In this document: piece after piece, positions 10,693 to 21,213 of the stretch
Layout of the letters: each line of letters begins with the position of its first letter
Numbering within the stretch: position 1 is the stretch's first letter
Assembly: GCA_018806985.1 (NCBI GenBank)
Contig: JADANN010000156.1
Span: 346,001 to 410,000 of the forward strand
DNA from: Angiostrongylus vasorum
Lineage: Eukaryota > Nematoda > Chromadorea > Rhabditida > Metastrongylidae
Length of the DNA stretch: 64,000 bases
Direction of reading: 5' to 3'
Translations under genes and position numbers: made by a program
The notes under the pieces: generated by a model
What the model was told of the DNA's origin: nothing
What the model saw: only the letters and a program-made list of their open reading frames with translations
Database searches by the model: none

Positions 10693-11880
10693 GCGAAGAC
10701 CAATGCCAACCTCGAATCAGCTAAAGAGAATCAGTTATAAGATCATATTAACAAATACCTCGTCAAGATAGGCGAAATAAGAAGGTTTGCATCCTTGACA
10801 AGAGTGTGTTTGAGAACCTTGAGGCGATTTCATTCACGACTGTAACTACCTCTGATATCTCCTGATGAACTTTGATTTCTCCATCGCTTTGAAATGTCAG
10901 ATTTGCTGGAGACTTTGGCCTAGTATAACGATGGTCATGTTGCCGTCGTACACTCAGACTGCTCATCTGATCATTGTTTTTTTTTCATTTCAGATCGTTT
11001 GGCGATGTTTGTGTTGTGGGACGCAGAAATGGTATTGTGCAATGACAGCTTCGCGTTTGCGTGATCCTACCGGGTTTCAATTACTTAATGACGTCATCTC
11101 AGCGTAACGCAAATCGACATGGACCAAACATCGAGATTGTCCGGCCTCTCATCCCAAGATTACCTCTCTAGCCAACATGTTACCGGTAATGTGACTTCTC
11201 ATGTCAGTCGACGTGAGGGCGTTTCGCCTACATTAACTTGCCCACCCCGCGCTGAATGCCATTAGCGCTGCGTTGCACAGGGAAAACACACTAACTACAA
11301 GGGATAGGTAGCTTCAAGTTGTTTGCATATACGCGGAATTATTCCGATATGCATTCAATTTCTAGATTCATCCCGATAAGCTGAAAAAAATTGGAGATGC
11401 GAACAACATAACAACTGAGTGCATGCAGATGACGTCACTGTGGTCCACTCGTGTAACAAACAGATCGTGGTGTGTTAATGAGAAATTAGTTAAATGACAT
11501 AGAATAACTGCAGGAATGATTTCCAGGACCGATATTCAACGCCTACTGCCAGATGGATGACTGAGATAATTTTAAAGAAAATGAAGTCTGCCCGAACGCC
11601 ATTCATTATAAAGTGAATATGTTTGTTAATAATCTATTTCGAATGCCTCACGACCACGCCTATTAATTAAAAAATCCTTCTACCTCATTGGTTGACCGCA
11701 AAATAAACTTGAATAACCGCTTGTGGTCACAATGTTCACGCAGTGTTTGAAATCTTAGACAGGCTAGCGTAATAATTGGTTAAAATGACGTATTCTTCAA
11801 AATTTAGGAAAGGAAAAACAGCTTAAAATTGTTCCAAACTTCAATTTTTTAATCTACTTGTGTTTCTTCTAAAACAAAAC
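10693..11880. other. Unrecognised DNA
   Basis: No domain, repeat family or splice-supported exon was recognised. Small frames at 10763-10966 (minus) and 10865-11107 (plus) overlap each other and look random. Confidence 0.3.
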
Positions 11881-12209
11881 ACTAAGAGTTCTCAGGATCG
11901 ACTTTCTATTAACCTCGGCATTGGAATATGAATGCGTCGTTTTTCTTGTTCAGCAATCGCGAGGTTGTTAAACAGCATACATTTACTTCCATAGAAAAAC
12001 ACAATACAATACAACAGTTCGTCTTTTTGTAAGTGTCAATGAAGCGTTTGGCCTAGTAAATTGTATGTCAGTATACCCTTCCAGGCTCTGAAGAAGGCGA
12101 TACTGCCGAAAAGTCGGCTACTGTTGTATTGTATTGTGTTTTTCTATGGAAGTAAATGTATGTTGTTTAACAACCTCGCGATTGCTGAACAAGAAAACGA
12201 CTAAGAGTT
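11881..12209. mobile_element. Miniature inverted PLE insertion with 10-bp target duplication
   Basis: ACTAAGAGTT occurs at 11881-11890 and again at 12200-12209. Between them lie a 50-bp left module (11891-11940), a 77-bp arm (11941-12017), and a longer PLE 3' end (12018-12198) whose last 78 bp are the reverse complement of the arm with about one mismatch. The plan matches the 4.7-kb insertion at 930-5610, reduced to the ends: same left module, same outward 3' termini. Confidence 0.8.
12088..12117 (+). ncRNA. Hammerhead-like motif in the miniature PLE
   Basis: CTGAAGA, GGC and GCC around a short loop, then GAAAAGTCGG. The last block has AAAAG where other copies have AAACG, which would weaken the core, so this copy is probably inactive. 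Confidence 0.35.
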
Positions 12210-12552
12210 TTTTTCGAAAGGAAAGAAATTCATAATTTCTCTGCAGTTTTTTTAGACGACCCGTCTTTAGATCCACTATGGACATTCCAGAACTTCTTGC
12301 ATTCGATTTTTTTCGTCTCATCCATAATTGCCGAGTGTCTTCGATCTTTTCACATGTGACTTCATTTGAACCTTGGGGATTAATGTCTTCTTCACGGGTG
12401 TCGTTGTATCTACTGCTGATGACGGTGAAGTGAAGGAATACAGCTGAGAGCCAACAGTATTGACATAAAAAAACGAAAACAGGAAGCTAGCTAGTAATGA
12501 ATCGTCGCTTATTGCAATGATGAGGAAAATATTCTGTGCGCGAAAATACTTA

Positions 12553-12725
12553 CTTGATACTTGAATCCTCACTAGTTGTGCGGGCCCCAGCATAATTATT
12601 ATTCTTCGGAGATTTGGTGGTTAAGCCATTGTGGATCCCTGAAATCCCGACGACGGCCTGGCCAAAGTCTGCCCCAGGTCGTCACCACTGAAGGCAGTCG
12701 CATCCCTTGTGGATCAGAGCGCGAA
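12553..12725 (+). repeat. Family A repeat, 5' part only
   Basis: Starts ACTTGAATCCTCACTAG, then TGTGCGGGCCCCAGCATAAT, GGAGATTTGGTGGTTAAGCC and CTTGTGGATCAGAG, matching copies at 39205 and 59968. The copy stops near 12725, so about 200 bp of the far end, including the hairpin, is missing. Confidence 0.75.
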
Positions 12726-12894
12726 AAATAAAACTTCAGAAATAAACCTTGGAAAGATAGGTTCGCAAAATACTGAAATTCGTCAAAAATGGAGATTCTG
12801 ACGATGAGAACGCACATGGACTTCTCTGGAATCTAACTATCTACGTAGCATTGCTTTATTCTCTAGACAATTACTGTTGTTCTGCAAGAATTTA

Positions 12895-13045
12895 GCGGAG
12901 TGGTTAGTGATGGAGTCCATCAGGAAGCAAGCCTCCGGTTCGCCCTCTTCACCAGCGTTCTCCTCAAATCCAAGTGGAAACGCCTTAGCCCGGCTATCTC
13001 CATGACTCCAAGGAGAATTGACTTGACCAGCATTCCGCGACATCC
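12895..13045 (+). repeat. tRNA-derived SINE C copy
   Basis: TAGCGGAGTGGTTAGTGATG (A-box-like) is followed by CCTCCGGTTCGCCC (B-box-like), a tRNA-type head. The body includes GAATTGACTTGACCAG, matching AATCTACTTGACCAAATT in the copy at 20455. It is not a functional tRNA: there is no complete cloverleaf. Confidence 0.65.
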
Positions 13046-13734
13046 ATAAAGAGCACGAAATCCTTGAGAAGCAGCCGAAACAATATACAAAATGCCCGGA
13101 GAGCTTAGTGGGCGATAAATGTGCAGAAAATGAACCGGAATGCAAGAAGTGCTGGAATCCGCGCAGATGTGATGACGAGTTATCTATATAGTAAATATAT
13201 GATAATGAAACATGTTTTTAAGGAATGCATTTTTGGTGCACAATTATTTTGGCAAGAATTTCGTCCTAGGAAAAACGGAAAGGCATAGTGAAAGGGATTT
13301 TTTTATTAAGATTTTAGAATTCTATTACAAGCCTTGGGATGGACGTGCAGCCTCAACAATTTCATTTAACAGGGGCAACGATAACGAAAGCATTGCGTGA
13401 TGTAGGCTTAAAAAATTTCATCATGGAGATGAATGGTACCTGAACTAGAAGAGAGTCGAAAAGGAAATACTGTTTTTCATACGATGGCCATTTGAAGACA
13501 TAAATTCACACTAAGAATGACAAAAAACCACGAAAAGAGACTACGCTTTGCAAAAGGTTGAAAAAATTCTAATCAGTCGAAACACTTTAAGATGTCAAAT
13601 TGGTTTCAAAGGATAATTATGAGAAGGTTTTTGTGGTCGACAGGTAGGCATTGCATAAAATCACCAGGAGTCTTAGCATTTTTCGGAAGCGTTTTATTAC
13701 CCTTTTAGAGAAATGAAGTGAGAGGAAGGGAAAA
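13046..13734. other. Unrecognised DNA
   Basis: Contains a 62-codon plus frame at 13212-13400 with no recognisable domain. Nothing else is seen. Confidence 0.25.
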
Positions 13735-13945
13735 TCCTTAAGCGTTGATCAATTCTTAAGGGACGTACCCTACATTCGACTTCATTAACACCGTTAGAGG
13801 TTATTTAATGCATTTCTGGATTGTATAATGAACTGAAATGCCCTTCCGATATATGACGTAAGTCCGACAGGACGTAGGATCGAACCAAGGAGCACGTGTG
13901 CATTTTAGGGGCCGGTCTAGCCACTGCGTTGCACTGGCCTTTTCA
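13735..13945 (-). repeat. SINE B copy, strongly diverged
   Basis: On the plus strand GCGTTGATCAATTCTTAAGG and CATTCGACTTCATTAACACC are the inverted SINE B tail. A tRNA-like head remnant (CCACTGCGTTGCAC) lies at the other end. Similarity is patchy, so this is an old copy. Confidence 0.5.
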
Positions 13946-16900
13946 GTGAAAAGTGGACTGTGATTTGTTTCATTGTTTGACTTCATATTGTTCAATGAGC
14001 AATTAATATGTATATGGATCAAAGAAGACAGATTCGTCCCAGTTCTCTCCTCCACCAGATTTGCCCAATCTGTGTACTGTTTTTTCGGGAGATTTTTTCT
14101 TTTCCGTTCTACGTCTGGTGAGTAATCTAAGTAGTTACGTTGGCGGGCTTTCCACTCAGCGACTCCAGTGAAGGAAAATGGCGCGTCTGCTATGATGTAA
14201 TATTCGGCGTCTTATATGTCTACAGAGTCCTTACTTGTTCACATTTTTTACGCTATTCTATCATCTTCCTTACGTAGCACTGAGGTTGCGTAACTTTTGC
14301 CTTAAAATAAAAAAGATCCAATGTGTTGAACAGATATGTGTAGAATCGAGTTTTTTTTTCCTTGCTAGTAGTTCATGGTTTTGTGATGTATACGGGCTTC
14401 TTGCTTCATTACCTGCCATTCTGAAGCTAAAACTTCCACCAGGCCGACAAATTGACCTGCATTTATAATAGATAGCTTGCAGTGTTCGCTTTAAACGTGG
14501 ATAAGTGATAAAGAACAAATCTGCTTCAGGAGGAAGGCTTTTTTAGGTTCAGCCATGGAGCACATCTGATTCATCTACAAACGTAATGTGATTAGAAAAG
14601 CAAAGACTATGTAGTCGCCAGCAATACACTTTCGCTCCCATGTTATCTTATTTCAGTTTTCACATGTCAACAGTGAGTATAAATAGATTTGTAAATATGA
14701 TATCAAATTGGAATTTATTGGACGAGAACTCCACTAATTTGCTGCAAATACAAGGATCGCTGTTGCTCTGAATTAATAAGCGGCACTAAATTTCTGTTTA
14801 ATCTACAAATGCAGGCAACTTCCCATGTCACGACCTGGAAGTATCCTGGCCCCTGACATCTTTTGGTTTCATTGAAAATCATTTCCGATTGATATCTAAC
14901 GTTTTAAAGAGCAAATATAATGGAGCTTCCCGTTGCAGCCAGGACCACGCCTCAGCTTGATCACCCTCAGTGGATGACGAATGCAAGAAAACGAACGAAT
15001 GGAATAAATACTGGAAGTCGCACTAGAAGTGAAGACGGGTCATCCAAGCTTTTATATAAGCATAATATCAATTGCTGAACATTTGCTTGACGACGATGTT
15101 ACATCACAGATGTTCTGCGGCTCATAAAGTGGCAATGATTGCTGTCAGCGATATCCTTATTATACAAAGCTTTATGACTGCTTCCGCACTAGCGAAACTG
15201 ATTTCATCCCCATTGACGAAATTGAAACATAGTCGCATTTAATGCTATTCCGAACCTCAATTAGCTCCGTAACCTTGTAGATGATCGTACAGAATCCCTT
15301 TTGAGGTTCCATTTGTCCGCATGGCTGTTATGCCCCATATTTAATTGATGCCGTTGATAACAGCTTTAGAAAATTTCCTAGACCATAAGTGACAGGCAGT
15401 ATGGGTGAATCTTGTTGAAGTAGCCAGGTCTCAAACCTCGTGTTCATTAACTCAGCCCCGCTAGTTTTCCGTTAACTATACTTTCTGGATCCTTGCAATT
15501 AGTCCATGGTTCATAATTAACAGTACTACGTGTTAAACTTAATAATTATGTGGTATATAGGTACTGTGCTTCCAGATCGATTAGAATAGAAGTCTGGTTC
15601 GCATTCTGCGCTATTTTTTCTATTCGCAGTGATTGTTCTGCTTGAACACAAGATAGCCAGAGTAACGACCTTGCTTTTCCTACTGAAGTGTTTCATAATG
15701 GACTGCCTTGTGTTCCATCTCAAAATCAGTTAAAAGTTCCAAAACTAAGTGCCTAAGGTTATGAATAAATAATACGACATTTACCTTTATCATTAGTAGA
15801 GGCACATAAACAATAGAACTTGATTACTGCAAGCGAGGTAGAGGAACAACTTAGATAACCACTGAGCGGTTGAGAAGTCAAAGTTTACATGAAAAACGTA
15901 ATAGGTAACACGTTTACAACGACGCAAAATATTGAAAATGAACTATTTTTTGCGGAGAGTCTCCGTCTCGCCAAGCACAATTCATTTCTAAGTTGAGCTA
16001 CATAATAAACACGGAATATTTCCTGGTTTTCAGGAATTGTTTTCTACGTATCAACATCCTTCACGCCTTCAACTACTTTAAAGCGACTCGAGATTTCATG
16101 TGTACTGTCAGTGGCTGTGAATCAAAAGAGCATGTCTATAGATATAAGCAACCGAATAGAACTTCAGAAGGTTTATGTGTCATACAGGTCTTAATACTGT
16201 CTTAATCAATTACAAGTCTAATAAATTGGAACGGCATCAGTATAGATTTTACCCGGACCTTCGATGGCAAAGAGTAACATTGCGCTTTTCGTAAGTGAAT
16301 ATTTTTTTCTGAAGATAGTCCCGCTTCAGCATTGGCAGAGCTTGCGGATACAAACGGACACATCACTGTTTTAGAGATGAAAGTACTTTTATGTTATCTA
16401 TTAGTGAGCTATTTATCCCTGCACCTAAGTGGAAGAAAAATCGCAAATATGGGGAGAAATGAAGATGATGAAATTACAAATTATATCATGTGCTCCATTA
16501 GACGTTCTAATAGGTGCCAATTAATAAATCTTATCAGCATTCCGATTTTATTATAGTGGTGAGGTCACATCGCCGCAGTTTAACTAACTATTTAACTATT
16601 CATGACAACAAAAGGAGTTCTTTGGAATGGAGGTTACAATAGTGCATTAAGCTCTCGATAGGATCATCCTCGTTGAGGATTCGAGGTTTCTATAACATTT
16701 CAAGACCTAGCTAGAAGAACTCTACATCATTACAGGGCCGAAACTCGTCAACCTAGCTGTGACTACAGTATCGCCCAGAGTAGTGAGAATGAAGCGGCTA
16801 AAGAGAAAGGCTTTATGGTCATCGTTCCTCGAACGAAGTGAGGTCACTAGTAATTTCCTTGTTTACATAAATATATGTCAAATGGTCGACAATTACAGGA

Positions 16901-17035
16901 TCAACGTTTCTGCGCTGATCGTTAACTGTGAAATGCGGTATGTTTTCGGATTCATTGACTATCCTAGAAGGAGATGAATGCATATTTGGTCTCAGATTGG
17001 CAGAGTAGCCTGCCGTTGTATTAAACCAGTGCCTT
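13946..17035. other. Unrecognised AT-rich DNA
   Basis: Several 60-84-codon frames occur on both strands (for example 14235-14468, 15993-16205, 16332-16556). None has a recognisable motif or paired splice sites. No repeat family of this window is visible. Confidence 0.25.
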
Positions 17036-17172
17036 CATCTTCGCAGACAAGTCTGGCGCCAATTTGCAGATCCTGGGAGACCTTAATGAGATCTGAGGAA
17101 AATCGAATCAACACTGACTTTGTTGCATTTGAAAGCACTTCTAACCACTAGGCTACGCTACGCACTCCCTGT
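17036..17172 (-). repeat. SINE B-like fragment with tRNA head
   Basis: The minus strand has TAGCCTAGTGGTTAGAAG (A-box-like) and TTGATTCGATTTTC (B-box-like). The adjacent body CGCAGACAAGTCTGGCGCC (plus strand, 17043-17061) matches SINE B copies. Confidence 0.5.
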
Positions 17173-17460
17173 GGAGCAATAATTGATAATAAGAACGAAA
17201 AGAATCTACACATTTTGGCTCGGACAAGGCGGATTTCGCTAGAACATCATTATGGACCGCTAGGCCGCTGAAGCTCACCACTGTTTTTATTCAGTGAAGA
17301 ACCCGGATTTCGTTGAGTGGGATGCGATCGCGCTGGCGTGTCCGCCTTTCCTGCTGATAGCTTTCCACACTCTTAAAAATTTTTTACAAATTCAATCATT
17401 GCTGTGATTCAGTAAAAAATTCGATGGGCAAAAAAATTTACCTATATGTGTATATGTGAC

Positions 17461-17604
<144 letters not shown>

Positions 17605-17639
17605 ACCACTGTGCCACATGCATCCTATATATATATGTA

Positions 17640-17645
17640 TATATG

Positions 17646-17689
<44 letters not shown>
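17640..17689. repeat. (TA)n microsatellite, tract 2
   Basis: About 45 bp of TA repeat directly abutting the truncated SINE B copy that starts at 17690. Confidence 0.95.
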
Positions 17690-17692
<3 letters not shown>

Positions 17693-17864
17693 GTCTGGTA
17701 GGATAGCAGCACTGGTTCGATACATCGATAGCCCACCGCGAATCACTGTAAAAGCTAGACATGCATTCAATCACATTCAAACGTTGCTTACTTAATGAAG
17801 TGGAATGTATAGCGCATCCCTAAGGGATTGATCAACGCTGAGAGCTTTATGCCTATTTTATCTT

Positions 17865-17867
<3 letters not shown>
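17690..17867 (+). repeat. SINE B copy, 5'-truncated, embedded in (TA)n
   Basis: Starts at CCCTGTCTGGTAGGATAGC, inside the SINE body, so the tRNA head is missing. It keeps GGTTCGATACATCGATAG, ATGAAGTGGAATGTATAG and the GAGAGCTTTATGCC tail. (TA)n tracts abut both ends. Confidence 0.75.

Positions 17868-17914
<47 letters not shown>
17868..17914. repeat. (TA)n microsatellite, tract 3
   Basis: About 45 bp of TA repeat directly after the SINE B 3' tail. Confidence 0.95.
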
Positions 17915-17917
<3 letters not shown>

Positions 17918-18070
17918 GACTTATGGCTGTTTACGTATACATCCTTAAAGTAGTACGGCAAAGTTTCTTCTCCAAATTCGTCAAGTCATTAGGAAACGAA
18001 ATGATCCATTGTTTCTGTTCAATGAGAAAACATAAGATTGGTATTATAAAGTTTATTAACAAATAGTAGT

Positions 18071-18100
18071 TGATGTTTCGGCTGTTTCACCTTCTTCAGA
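18071..18100 (-). ncRNA. Hammerhead-like motif, second PLE lineage
   Basis: The minus strand reads CTGAAGAAGGTG, AAACAGCC, then GAAACATCA. The core blocks are kept but the stem II pairs differ from the first lineage (GGTG/CAGCC), and CGTC is changed to CATC. Confidence 0.35.
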
Positions 18101-18489
18101 GTCTGGAAAGGTTAAATTGTCATGCAATATACCGAGCCAAACACTTTCATAACCTTAGCAGATAAGAGTCAGCACATAAACTTACACTCGCATTACAAAC
18201 AGCTTTTAAACAACCACCGTTTTATTCGTTTTAAGAATTCCAGTTAATTGGTGGAGTGCAGCCGCACAGAGTAATAGATGGGAGAGGAACAGACCTGGCT
18301 CAGTTAAAAAAAAATCAGCCAGAGGTATGGCGCTAGTTCACGAGTGGCTACAAGACACACCTCTTTGCGATTAATTTTTTGGGTTTTCGGAAATAATCAG
18401 AAACGCTGCAGGAGTTTTGCACACTGATGTTTTGGACTCCTGTGCGTCGACAGTGTCTTTTACTTTAAAATCTTCTCCCATGTGTTTCT

Positions 18490-18735
18490 GCGTCTAATGC
18501 GCGCCTAGTGGAGTGTTTGATTTCAATTGAAATTTACCGACTAGGTGTTTTTTTAAGCGGACGTAGAATGGCTTACCTGTTTTGTCAAAGTATTTGTCCC
18601 CGTATGCTTTACAAGACATTAGGCACACCGGACCAGAACTCACGCAATCACAGTATCTACCGTTAGGGTATATTAGGCAATTTTTTCGTTGTACATAGAC
18701 GGTCATACAAGCGGTTACGAACTAGTTGCCGTCTA
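18490..18735 (-). pseudogene. PLE GIY-YIG endonuclease remnant, second lineage
   Basis: The minus strand encodes MTVYVQRKNCLIYPNGRYCD, then VCLMSCKAYGDKYFDKTGKP and FYVRLKKHLVGKF, ending at a stop after TPLGAH. This aligns by eye with the PLE pattern of a Cys/Gly knuckle followed by GIY and YIG halves. Here the YIG triplet reads YFD and the GIY strand reads VCLMSC, so the active site is likely lost. Confidence 0.75.
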
Positions 18736-18780
18736 AGAGTGCTCGGTGGTAATCGCGATTTCATCTGGCCTGGAGTCCAA

Positions 18781-18862
18781 GTTCTACAAATATATAAGCA
18801 TCACTGTGGTTGTGTTTTACGTAATACCTTGCTATGAAAAAATAACGGGCAGTAAATAAAAG
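18781..18862 (-). repeat. Family D end fragment
   Basis: ATAAGCATCACTGTGGTTGTG followed by CGGGCAGTAAATAAAAG matches the inverted end of family D seen at 19870-19955. Confidence 0.6.
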
Positions 18863-19431
18863 CTACATATCGCCTAAAAGTTGAGAGTGATCATTATTAT
18901 AGTGCCATGCGAATTTGAGTCCATTCGCATCGTTGTTGAAGTGTTAACATAAAACATGGTAGCCCGTGAAAGCAACCATGAGCATCTGTGACGACGTGTG
19001 CTATAGAACAAGCGTTAAATAACCGAAAGAAATATAAGCCTTGTGGAACACCTCTAATCCATTCTTATTTCGCAATGTCTTTAATTATTGAGGTCCGTTG
19101 TTCACCTACAAGGAAAGTAAGTACAAAATAAATGTAGTTTAGAGAAACTGTGCTAGATTACGTTTAACTGGAAGCAGATTGCTACTGGTATCAAATCCGG
19201 TTTTCGAATGCTGGAGATTTCATACTTGCTGAGGTTTGGCGAAAACATCTGAGATTTTAGGTAAAAGTTTAGCTCTGATTCTTAAATTTAGGATAAGATG
19301 TACTGCTAGAGCATTAGTCGAGTAATGAAAAGTCTCAAAAGATGAAGAATGTTATGAAGAAAATATCATAAAATGTGAAGAGGAAGAACAACTATTAATA
19401 GGTGGAGCAGTGAAGATGCAAGAGTGAATAT
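18863..19431. other. Unrecognised DNA
   Basis: No coding-like segment or shared repeat is recognised. Confidence 0.3.
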
Positions 19432-19690
19432 GTTTAAGCCACCACAACGATGATCAGATATTTGCAAAACTCCGGACCGGAGGTGTCTGCGGTGGGAAAC
19501 GGAAGCGCTATTACCCTTTCCGGAGATTAACGCGTTCACCACCACACTGTGCGGGTCCTTCGTTTCGCCTGTCTCTCAGCTAGTTCTATCGATCAGTGCC
19601 ATCAGCAAGCCGTTAGAGGGATTGCTGTGAGAAACCCAAATCGGCAGTGAACCCACTTAAACTGAGGCTGTAGTCAAAAACACAATTTTA
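19432..19690 (+). repeat. Family D repeat copy
   Basis: Carries ATATTTGCAAAACTCCGGAC, GGTGTCTGCGGTGGGAAAC, GCGTTCACCACCACACTG and TCAGCTAGTTCTATCGATC, then AAACTGAGGCTGTAGTC. It runs straight into the next family D copy at about 19690. Confidence 0.8.
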
Positions 19691-19958
19691 ACTTGTTATT
19701 TACTTCCCTATTAGAATTTTTTCACGGCAGGGTACTATGTATGAGACAAGCACAACGATGCTGAGATATGAGATATAGGTAGGCCAGCACGGTGTGGTGG
19801 TGAGCGCGTTTGGTGGAAAGGGTAGCAGCGCGTTCGTTCCGCACCCCGGACACCTCCGGTCCGGAGTTTTGCAAATATCTCAGCGTCATTGTGGTTGTTT
19901 CACATATAATATGCTGCCGTGAAAATTTATAGTACGCAGTAAATAAAAAAGTTAGCTA
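19691..19958. repeat. Family D, compact palindromic copy
   Basis: The left end (TTATTTACTTCCC, then CACGGCAGGGTACTATG, then CAACGATGCTGAGATAT) is the approximate reverse complement of the right end (ATCTCAGCGTCATTGTGG, then ATGCTGCCGTGAAAA, then GCAGTAAATAAAA). The arms are about 90 bp with a GC-rich core of about 85 bp. This is the clearest view of the family's terminal inverted repeats. Confidence 0.75.
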
Positions 19959-20043
19959 AAGTTGAAGTTAGGTTAAGTTAAAGTTAAAGCTAACTTAAGT
20001 TAAAGTTTAAAGTTAGCTATTAATAATAGCTATTAATAGTCAG
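19959..20043. repeat. Short AAGTTA-type tandem repeat
   Basis: Imperfect repeats of TTAAGTTAAAG and GTTAGCT, followed by ATTAATAATAGCTATTAAT. It directly precedes an exon-like segment. Confidence 0.7.
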
Positions 20044-20182
20044 CTGTGAGTCACTCAGAAACGCTAATGCTGCGACTCCTTTGGAGTTCGATAATGTGGA
20101 CGACTTCAAGATCATGCTCAAGGAGGCAAAAGCAAACATTGTGGGCGTTCCCGGAAGCAGAATCAGTTCAGTCACTACATGA
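20044..20182 (+). CDS. Candidate terminal exon, unidentified
   Basis: After a possible acceptor (AATAGTCAG, AG at 20042-20043) a 45-codon frame reads CESLRNANAATPLEFDNVDD and FKIMLKEAKANIVGVPGSR and ends at TGA 20180-20182. AATAAA follows at 20186-20191, only four bases after the stop, which would make a very short 3' UTR. Composition is coding-like (Ala, Asp, Lys, Val). No matching upstream exon was found, and I do not recognise the protein. It could be a chance frame or an old pseudogene. Confidence 0.3.
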
Positions 20183-20454
20183 AACAATAAACAATGTGGC
20201 AAGGCCGCTTATCCTGAAAATTATCGCAATGATTTCTTTTTTCGGACTTAAAAATGGTGGGATGACGTTCCCGGAAATACTATAGTATAATACTAATGAT
20301 AATATAATACTTGTAATAATAATACTTAAAAGAGAAAGTCGATCTTAGGAACTGTTAAAAAGTTAGCATTATGTTTAAACAAGTCGTGGATAAATAATCG
20401 ACAGAATAGAATAATATTCTATGGAGCATCACCTGTTTAGTAAAAACATAAGCA

Positions 20455-20690
20455 GGCGCGGATAGCGCAGTAGTAACGAGACCATCAATCGCGGGCAAAG
20501 TTCTCGTTCGACCTTGAACCTGCTCACTAAGCCTCCCATCCCTCCAGGGTCGAAAAAATTCGTACTAGACTTTTGTGTCCACCCTCTGCAGCCCAGATAG
20601 AAACGCTCGAGCTCAACTCTCCTATGACTCGAGAGAGAATCTACTTGACCAAATTTCGCAGACAACCATGAACGAAACAGCAATCGTCAG
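20455..20690 (+). repeat. tRNA-derived SINE C copy
   Basis: GCGCGGATAGCGCAGTAGT (A-box-like) and TCTCGTTCGACCTTGAACC (B-box-like) form a tRNA-like head. The body CTCCCATCCCTCCAGGGTCG is shared with SINE B and may reflect a common ancestor. The tail GAATCTACTTGACCAAATT defines family C. Confidence 0.7.
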
Positions 20691-20964
20691 AAAGCAGCAG
20701 AACCCACACGTGAGCAGTTTGAATACTTTCGTGGATGGTGACTTCGAGGAACGGAATGGAATGTATAGCTGGGATCCACACAGTAGATGTGAACATTGGT
20801 CATATAAAATAATAGAAGTTAAAAACAACCATATGTGATGGCAATGATGTTATGCAACAGCCTTCCTGGTCCCGCCTCCAGGCATTACCAATATATTTGT
20901 GTCAAAATTTCCAATCCATTTGTCACACGCCGCCTTGTTAATTCTAATTCATTATAGTTAACTT

Positions 20965-21213
20965 ATTACTATAGGTGTGAATAACAAGATCGCATGGAGG
21001 AAGCCAATTTTCTGGAATCGTGAGAAGATACGAAATATCGAGTGTTACTTTGATGAACGCTCTAGGGAAAGTGCGAATAAGCTGACTAAGCATGGCAAAT
21101 GGATCCATGCATATTATTACCTTAACAAATCGTATGATGACCAAAACGAAAAGCTTTCAGTGAGTGTAGTAATGAAAACGAATCCCTTCCTAATACGGCC
21201 GTCGAGTGTATAA
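20965..21213 (+). CDS. Candidate exon, unidentified
   Basis: After TTACTATAG (possible acceptor, AG at 20973-20974) the plus strand is open to TAA near 21211-21213. It reads KIAWRKPIFWNREKIRNIEC and YFDERSRESANKLTKHGKW. It is rich in charged and aromatic residues and looks coding. A second coding-like frame just upstream (20668-20838, containing SSLNTFVDGDFEERNG) could be a neighbouring exon, but no donor was identified. Unrecognised; it may be a fragment of a transposase or a host gene. Confidence 0.25.
   Translation: MTIGVNNKIAWRKPIFWNREKIRNIECYFDERSRESANKLTKHGKWIHAYYYLNKSYDDQNEKLSVSVVMKTNPFLIRPSSV

Larger units (their letters stand above)
18015..18780 (-). mobile_element. PLE fragment, second lineage
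   Basis: A minus-strand PLE 3' portion: GIY-YIG remnant at the high-coordinate end, spacer, then a hammerhead-like motif at 18071-18100 and an A/T-rich terminus near 18015-18060. It differs from the 1-5.6 kb copies and resembles the remnant at 36405-36560, where TTGGTATTATAAA is shared. Confidence 0.7.

Noticed and set aside
20455..20530. Possible tRNA gene
   Set aside because: A- and B-box-like strings are present but no complete cloverleaf or anticodon arm can be drawn, and the sequence continues into a repeated SINE body.
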